Source of the DNA: Oscillospiraceae bacterium
Lineage (GTDB): Bacteria > Bacillota > Clostridia > Oscillospirales > Ruminococcaceae
DNA length: 9,145 nucleotides
Direction of reading: 5' to 3'
Assembly (NCBI GenBank): GCA_029098085.1
Contig: JAQXNQ010000211.1
Span: 1-9,145, forward strand
Shown here: piece by piece, positions 5,973 through 9,145 of the stretch
How the letters are laid out: the number at the start of each line of letters is the position of its first letter
Numbering within the stretch: position 1 is the first letter of the stretch
The notes under the pieces: model-generated
Databases searched by the model: none
What the model was told of the DNA's origin: nothing
What the model saw: only the letters and a program-made list of their open reading frames with translations
Translations under genes and position numbers: made by a program

Positions 5973-8225
5973 TCAGAGCATATAATCTTCGGGTATTCCG
6001 TCGCCGGGAAGGAAGCCCATGACCGGATCATAACGGGATTCAAATCCGGTATTCAGGATGTAGGTTCCGGTTTCTGCAGCGGTTTTGCCGTGCCGGATTC
6101 TCAGCGGGGTCGCACAGGCCTTAACGGCCTCCCCGTCAAAACAGGAAATGGTGATCGGCGCGGCGGCATGAAGATGAGCAGCATGGATGCAGCCGCGATC
6201 TGCCGCGTCACGGATGCTGTCAAAAAGCGCCCGCTGGCCTGCCCACGGAACAATGAGCCGCAAACCGCCTTCCTTTATCAGACGGTACTCCTTGGCAACC
6301 TCCGGATAATCCTTTCTGCTCAGTGCCTGCTGCAGCTTCTGCTTTGGAGGGCTGTCGGAAAAGAACTGCAGGTAATACTGCCCGATCATCTGCAGGTCGC
6401 TGAGCTCGGGTTCCTTACAGCCAGACCAGAGATTCTTCACAATTCCGGCAGCTCTGCCGTAGCTGTCGCCCGGATAGAGTCTTCCTTCCTCTCTCGGCTC
6501 GAACACGATGACGGTGCCGCCCTGAGGCAGCTTTCCGTTGCGGTTGCAGCGGCCGGCTGCCTGAATCACAGATTCCAGAGGGGCAAGCGCACGGTACATC
6601 ACATCGAAATCCAGATCCACACCGGCTTCAATGCACTGTGTAGCCACTACAAGGCACGGAAGCCCGGCCTTTTGCCGACGCTTGATTTCCTCCACCACGA
6701 TCAGCCGATGTCCCGGACACAAATCCGTCGTCAGCAGGAAAAGTCCGTCCGCCGCATCGCACCGCTCTCTCAGCGTCTTAAAAAGGGTTCTGGCGTGACT
6801 TCGCAGATTTACAATACAGCAGCTGTTTCTCTGCACAGACATTTCCTCCGCAACATCTGCCAGAGGAAGCTCTTTGCGCCATTGCGTGTGAACCCGGCGC
6901 ATTTTCCGGAACAGTTCTTCGTGATTTTCCAGAATCTCAGTGGGGTTCCATTCCGTATGCTCGATGGCTCCGAAATCCGGCTGCGTAGCGGTGGAAAAAA
7001 CCATGGTGCAGTGACAGCTCTGGCAGAGCGCCTGAACAGCCTGTACCGTCACGCCTGCCAGTTCCGCAGGCAGGCTTTGCGCCTCATCAAACAGAATCAC
7101 GCTGCCGGCGAGATTGTGCAGCTTTCGGCAGTCCCGGGGATTATTGGAAAACAGGCTTTCAAAGAGACGGACGGAGGTGGTTATGATAACCGGAGCGTCC
7201 CACCGGGCCGCCAGCTCCCGCATTTCCTCAGACAGATTGCTCTGACTGTGATCCACCAGCACCTCTGGAAAAATTTCCCGATATTCCTTTTCCGTCTGCT
7301 CGGCCAGTGTCAAAAAGGGCAGAGCCACAATAATCCGGCGCAGATCGTGCGTTCTGCAGTGCTGCAAAGCAAAGTGAAGCATGGCCAGCGTCTTTCCCAC
7401 ACCGGTGGGTGCGGTCAGGGTAAAAAGGCCCATGGGGAGGGTTCCGGCTTTCCCACACTCTTGGTACACCTGATTCCGAAGCAAATTCAGCTCGGAATCC
7501 GCCGTGGAATTTCTGCGCAGCTGCGCAAGGTGGTTTTCCAGATTCTGCAGCATCCGGTCTGCATCCAGCGGCGGCATACTGCTGCGCTCAAGGTAAAGCG
7601 GATCATCATCGGCTGCAGACACACTGTAGTCGGCGTCGACCAGGCAGGAAAGCAGCATTCTGGTGTCCAGCATATCCGCCACAGGGGCTGAAGCGGATAC
7701 CGTGCGGGGCTCGATTTTTGGAAACCGGAAACCCGGAAAGTCTGCCTGAAATGCACGAATCGCCTGGCTGAACGCCTTTTCTCCCCGCACGGAAGGGGTT
7801 TTCCCACTGGGACAGCGATCCCAGGCTTCATCCTTGAAGGCATACAGCAACTCATCTTTATCCAGACATGTCAGTCCGTCATGGTGCCCCTGAATGGCCT
7901 CCAGAACCGGCTCGTATTGCTGAAGATTCTTTTTCGCTTTTGAAAAGTACAGCAATACGGCTCCCGCATATGCGTGATCCACATGCTGCATCGTGCCATC
8001 CAGAACGCACTGAAAGGGATGGCCGTATTTCCCGAAATCATGCAGAACTCCTGCAAGCCGGGCTGCTTCGGGTCTTCCAATCTCTTCGCCAAAAGCCTGC
8101 GCAAGCTGGCTGACCTTTTCCAGATGCTCCCTGACTGTAATTTTTTCGTGATGGGCATTGGCCGACTTGGCATAGCAGATTTCCTGATTGATACGCTGCT
8201 GCCCTGCTTCATGATCCTGTTTCAC
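5973..8225 (-). CDS. cas3: CRISPR-associated nuclease-helicase Cas3 (type I-C, HD fused)
   Basis: Cas3 nicks and processively degrades the DNA strand displaced by Cascade. It has 750 aa from the chosen GTG. The N-terminal HD nuclease has His34 (REHLEKV), His62-Asp63 (LHDFGK), His84 (VDHAYAGA) and His114-His115 (QGHHDG). The superfamily 2 helicase follows: Walker A TAPTGVGKT (271-279), Walker B DEAQ (380-383), STAT (411-414), motif V ATQCIEAGVDLDF (528-540) and motif VI QAAGRCNRNG (555-564). All catalytic positions appear intact. The frame stays open to a TTG at 8285, but that has no ribosome site and overlaps a small ORF; the GTG at 8223-8225 has AAAGGGGG 9 nt upstream. A 205-bp gap separates it from cas5c. 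Confidence 0.96.
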   Translation of the reverse strand: MKQDHEAGQQRINQEICYAKSANAHHEKITVREHLEKVSQLAQAFGEEIGRPEAARLAGVLHDFGKYGHPFQCVLDGTMQHVDHAYAGAVLLYFSKAKKNLQQYEPVLEAIQGHHDGLTCLDKDELLYAFKDEAWDRCPSGKTPSVRGEKAFSQAIRAFQADFPGFRFPKIEPRTVSASAPVADMLDTRMLLSCLVDADYSVSAADDDPLYLERSSMPPLDADRMLQNLENHLAQLRRNSTADSELNLLRNQVYQECGKAGTLPMGLFTLTAPTGVGKTLAMLHFALQHCRTHDLRRIIVALPFLTLAEQTEKEYREIFPEVLVDHSQSNLSEEMRELAARWDAPVIITTSVRLFESLFSNNPRDCRKLHNLAGSVILFDEAQSLPAELAGVTVQAVQALCQSCHCTMVFSTATQPDFGAIEHTEWNPTEILENHEELFRKMRRVHTQWRKELPLADVAEEMSVQRNSCCIVNLRSHARTLFKTLRERCDAADGLFLLTTDLCPGHRLIVVEEIKRRQKAGLPCLVVATQCIEAGVDLDFDVMYRALAPLESVIQAAGRCNRNGKLPQGGTVIVFEPREEGRLYPGDSYGRAAGIVKNLWSGCKEPELSDLQMIGQYYLQFFSDSPPKQKLQQALSRKDYPEVAKEYRLIKEGGLRLIVPWAGQRALFDSIRDAADRGCIHAAHLHAAAPITISCFDGEAVKACATPLRIRHGKTAAETGTYILNTGFESRYDPVMGFLPGDGIPEDYML

Positions 8226-8234
8226 CGTATGGAT

Positions 8235-8242
8235 CCCCCTTT
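8235..8242 (-). promoter_or_regulatory. Ribosome binding site fixing the GTG start of cas3
   Basis: AAAGGGGG on the minus strand lies 9 nt before the GTG at 8225. The upstream TTG alternative at 8285 is preceded by GTCCGTCTTTCGA, which has no purine-rich ribosome site. Confidence 0.7.
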
Positions 8243-8274
8243 TTCCAAAGAATCTCTGAGTCAATAGCCTTCGT

Positions 8275-8355
8275 TCAGCTTCCAATCGAAAGACGGACCA
8301 CTTTTCTGCCCGCTTTGCTGATGATCAGATTGGTATTCCCCTGCTCAAAGGACAT
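8275..8355 (-). CDS. Small ORF between the cas promoter and cas3 (26 aa, unknown)
   Basis: I do not recognise this peptide. An ATG at 8353-8355 follows GGGGTGAG, a fair ribosome site about 4 nt upstream, and lies only some 12 nt after the predicted transcription start. The product of 26 residues begins MSFEQGNTNLIISKAG and ends VVRLSIGS before TGA at 8275-8277. It is basic in the middle and has no membrane segment. The same frame stays open after the TGA for 21 codons (TKAIDSEILWKKGDPYGETG, then S) and closes at 8209-8211, overlapping the cas3 GTG by 17 nt. It could be a leader peptide, a truncated 48-codon gene once coupled to cas3, or chance. It is too short for coding statistics by eye. 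Confidence 0.42.
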   Translation of the reverse strand: MSFEQGNTNLIISKAGRKVVRLSIGS

Positions 8356-8373
8356 CGCTCTCACCCCATATAC

Positions 8374-8403
8374 AATATATCATATTGGATTCCGGCGACG
8401 CAA
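8374..8403 (-). promoter_or_regulatory. Extended -10 promoter of the cas operon
   Basis: The minus strand has TGATATATT (8374-8382), an extended -10 of form TGnTATATT. A weak -35, TTGCGT (8398-8403), lies 18 nt upstream of the hexamer. The start of transcription would fall near 8367, just before the small ORF and about 140 nt before cas3. It lies after the upstream gene's terminator and is the only good candidate in this gap. Confidence 0.6.
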
Positions 8404-8450
8404 GAAGTTATGCGGGGGAGCGCCGGTCCGGACGGCTTTGCTTATACAGC

Positions 8451-8485
8451 AAAAGCGGACGAAGCCCGAAAAGCTTCGTCCGCTT
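8451..8485 (-). terminator. Rho-independent terminator of the upstream phosphatase gene
   Basis: AAGCGGACGAAGC (8453-8465) and its exact complement GCTTCGTCCGCTT (8473-8485) form a 13-bp perfect stem with a 7-nt loop. Read on the minus strand it ends CCGCTTTTGC, a short U-tract. It lies about 125 nt past the phosphatase stop and before the cas promoter, so it should insulate the cas operon from that gene. In the other direction there is no T-tract. Confidence 0.82.
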
Positions 8486-8493
8486 ACAGATCC

Positions 8494-8510
8494 CGGGGGT
8501 TCTCCCCCCG
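8494..8510 (-). repeat. GC-rich hairpin ahead of the terminator
   Basis: CGGGGG (8494-8499) and CCCCCG (8505-8510) flank a 5-nt loop, giving a 6-bp all-GC stem a few bases upstream of the main terminator in the direction of transcription. It may help pausing or protect the 3' end of the phosphatase mRNA. Confidence 0.45.
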
Positions 8511-8610
8511 CATGGCCCCCAACTGATGAAAGCATCCTGCCAAAGCTCACCCGGGCCGTACAGTCTGCGCCCCATGAAGCCGCAAAGGGTATTCCCACAG
8601 CAGCCCCTTC

Positions 8611-9145
8611 TTATCTGCCAAAGGGATAAACGATCTCCAGCCCGCATTGTTCGGCCAAACGGTATCCCTTTTCCAGATATGCGTCCAATACTTCCGGTGC
8701 ATGGGCGTCGGAGTTTACCACAACCCTGACATGATGCTCCGCCGCAATCTCCCAAAACGGCCGCAGCGGATAAGGAAGGGGCGATTCCGGATGCTGCGAC
8801 GCCTTCAGCCAGCCGCTGGCATTGATCTCCAGAGGCATGTCCAGAGAAGCGGCTGTCGAGCAGATCCGATTTGCGCATTCAGCGCAGTCCGCATCCCATT
8901 GGACAATGGACGCGCCGAAGGTATCCGGATGCGCGCCAAACAGGAAGAGACCGCTCTTCAGCATGGCGGTATAGGCTTCCGCATAATTCATCAGCGCCTC
9001 CCGATCCATTTTGAACCCGCTCCAGAAGCCCCTCATTTCTCCGCGATACGGATAAAAATGGACGCTGCCGATCAGATAATCCATCTTCTTTTCTCCCAGC
9101 AGTACATTCCTGAAAAAGGTGTGGTACTCCGGGAAATACTCACAC
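8611..9145 (-). CDS. PHP-domain phosphatase, probably histidinol-phosphatase (5' end outside window)
   Basis: The frame runs off the right edge without a start: 177 residues are visible, beginning CEYFPEYHTFFRNVLLG. An ATG at 9084 is internal, since upstream codons keep family character. PHP metal-site motifs are visible: GSVHF, then FLFGAHPD, PLEINASG, and VVVNSDAHAPE near the C-terminus, followed by LDAYLEKGYRLAEQCGLE. These match the HisK/HisJ-type histidinol-phosphatases that remove phosphate from histidinol phosphate in histidine synthesis. Family length is about 260-280 aa, so some 90-100 N-terminal residues are missing here. No other his gene is visible, so another PHP phosphoesterase role remains possible. 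The gene is co-oriented with the cas operon but separated from it by a strong terminator, and is most likely a chromosomal neighbour. Confidence 0.82.
   Translation of the reverse strand, partial: CEYFPEYHTFFRNVLLGEKKMDYLIGSVHFYPYRGEMRGFWSGFKMDREALMNYAEAYTAMLKSGLFLFGAHPDTFGASIVQWDADCAECANRICSTAASLDMPLEINASGWLKASQHPESPLPYPLRPFWEIAAEHHVRVVVNSDAHAPEVLDAYLEKGYRLAEQCGLEIVYPFGR

Larger units (their letters stand above)
8286..8610 (-). other. Intergenic region between the phosphatase gene and cas3
   Basis: From right to left this stretch holds about 100 bp of 3' UTR with no recognised feature (8511-8610), a GC-rich hairpin, the intrinsic terminator, an imperfect palindrome centred on TCCGGA (8422-8436), the extended -10 promoter, and the 5' part of the small ORF. 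Open frames on either strand across the 3' UTR lack ribosome sites and recognisable protein features. Confidence 0.7.

Noticed and set aside
6090..7691. Long open frame of 533 codons on the plus strand
   Set aside because: It is antisense to the helicase part of cas3, whose motifs are all intact; the translation shows no family signature and there is no promoter or ribosome site.
8226..8285. Longer cas3 starting at TTG 8285
   Set aside because: The TTG has no ribosome site, the extra 20 residues are not typical of Cas3, and GTG 8225 has AAAGGGGG at good spacing.
8405..8515. G-rich words (GCGGGGG) near the cas promoter as degenerate CRISPR repeats
   Set aside because: They share only the G-run with the repeat; the ATTGAAAT end and the palindromic layout are missing.
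8408..8878. Minus-strand frame of 156 codons overlapping the phosphatase
   Set aside because: It sits in another frame of a gene with clear PHP motifs and crosses its terminator; the Gly/Arg/Cys-rich product looks like a shadow.

Overview
The window carries a complete type I-C CRISPR-Cas operon, read entirely on the minus strand (right to left). The order is cas3, cas5c, cas8c (with a probable nested cas11c), cas7, cas4, cas1, cas2, a leader of about 180 bp, and the first repeat of the CRISPR array, which continues off the left edge. Moderately high GC, strong GGAGG-type ribosome sites, sigma-A-like promoters and the protein style suggest a Firmicute, perhaps a gut Clostridia/Oscillospiraceae member. 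That placement is inference; no marker gene fixes it.

Layout from right to left. The right end (8611-9145) is the 3' part of a PHP-family phosphatase gene, probably a histidinol-phosphatase and unrelated to CRISPR. A strong intrinsic terminator (8451-8485) follows it. An extended -10 promoter (8374-8403) comes next and leads into a 26-codon small ORF (8275-8355) ahead of cas3. Cas3 (8225-5973) is followed by a 205 bp gap with a second, near-consensus promoter (5903-5931) and a hairpin. From that gap cas5c, cas8c, cas7, cas4, cas1 and cas2 form a tight run with overlaps of 4 to 14 nt, or a 6 nt gap before cas2. The leader (36-214) and the first repeat (4-35) close the window.

How the genes work together: Cas1, Cas2 and Cas4 select, trim and integrate new spacers at the leader end of the array. 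Cas5c is expected to cut the pre-crRNA in the repeat. Cas5c, Cas8c, Cas7 and the Cas11 small subunit assemble on the crRNA as the Cascade/I-C complex. Cas3 is recruited to the bound target, which it nicks and degrades. Every core gene is open and keeps its signature residues, so the system looks functional. No new effector is evident. The less ordinary parts are the small ORF before cas3, the internal cas11c start, the second promoter and the dyad-rich leader.
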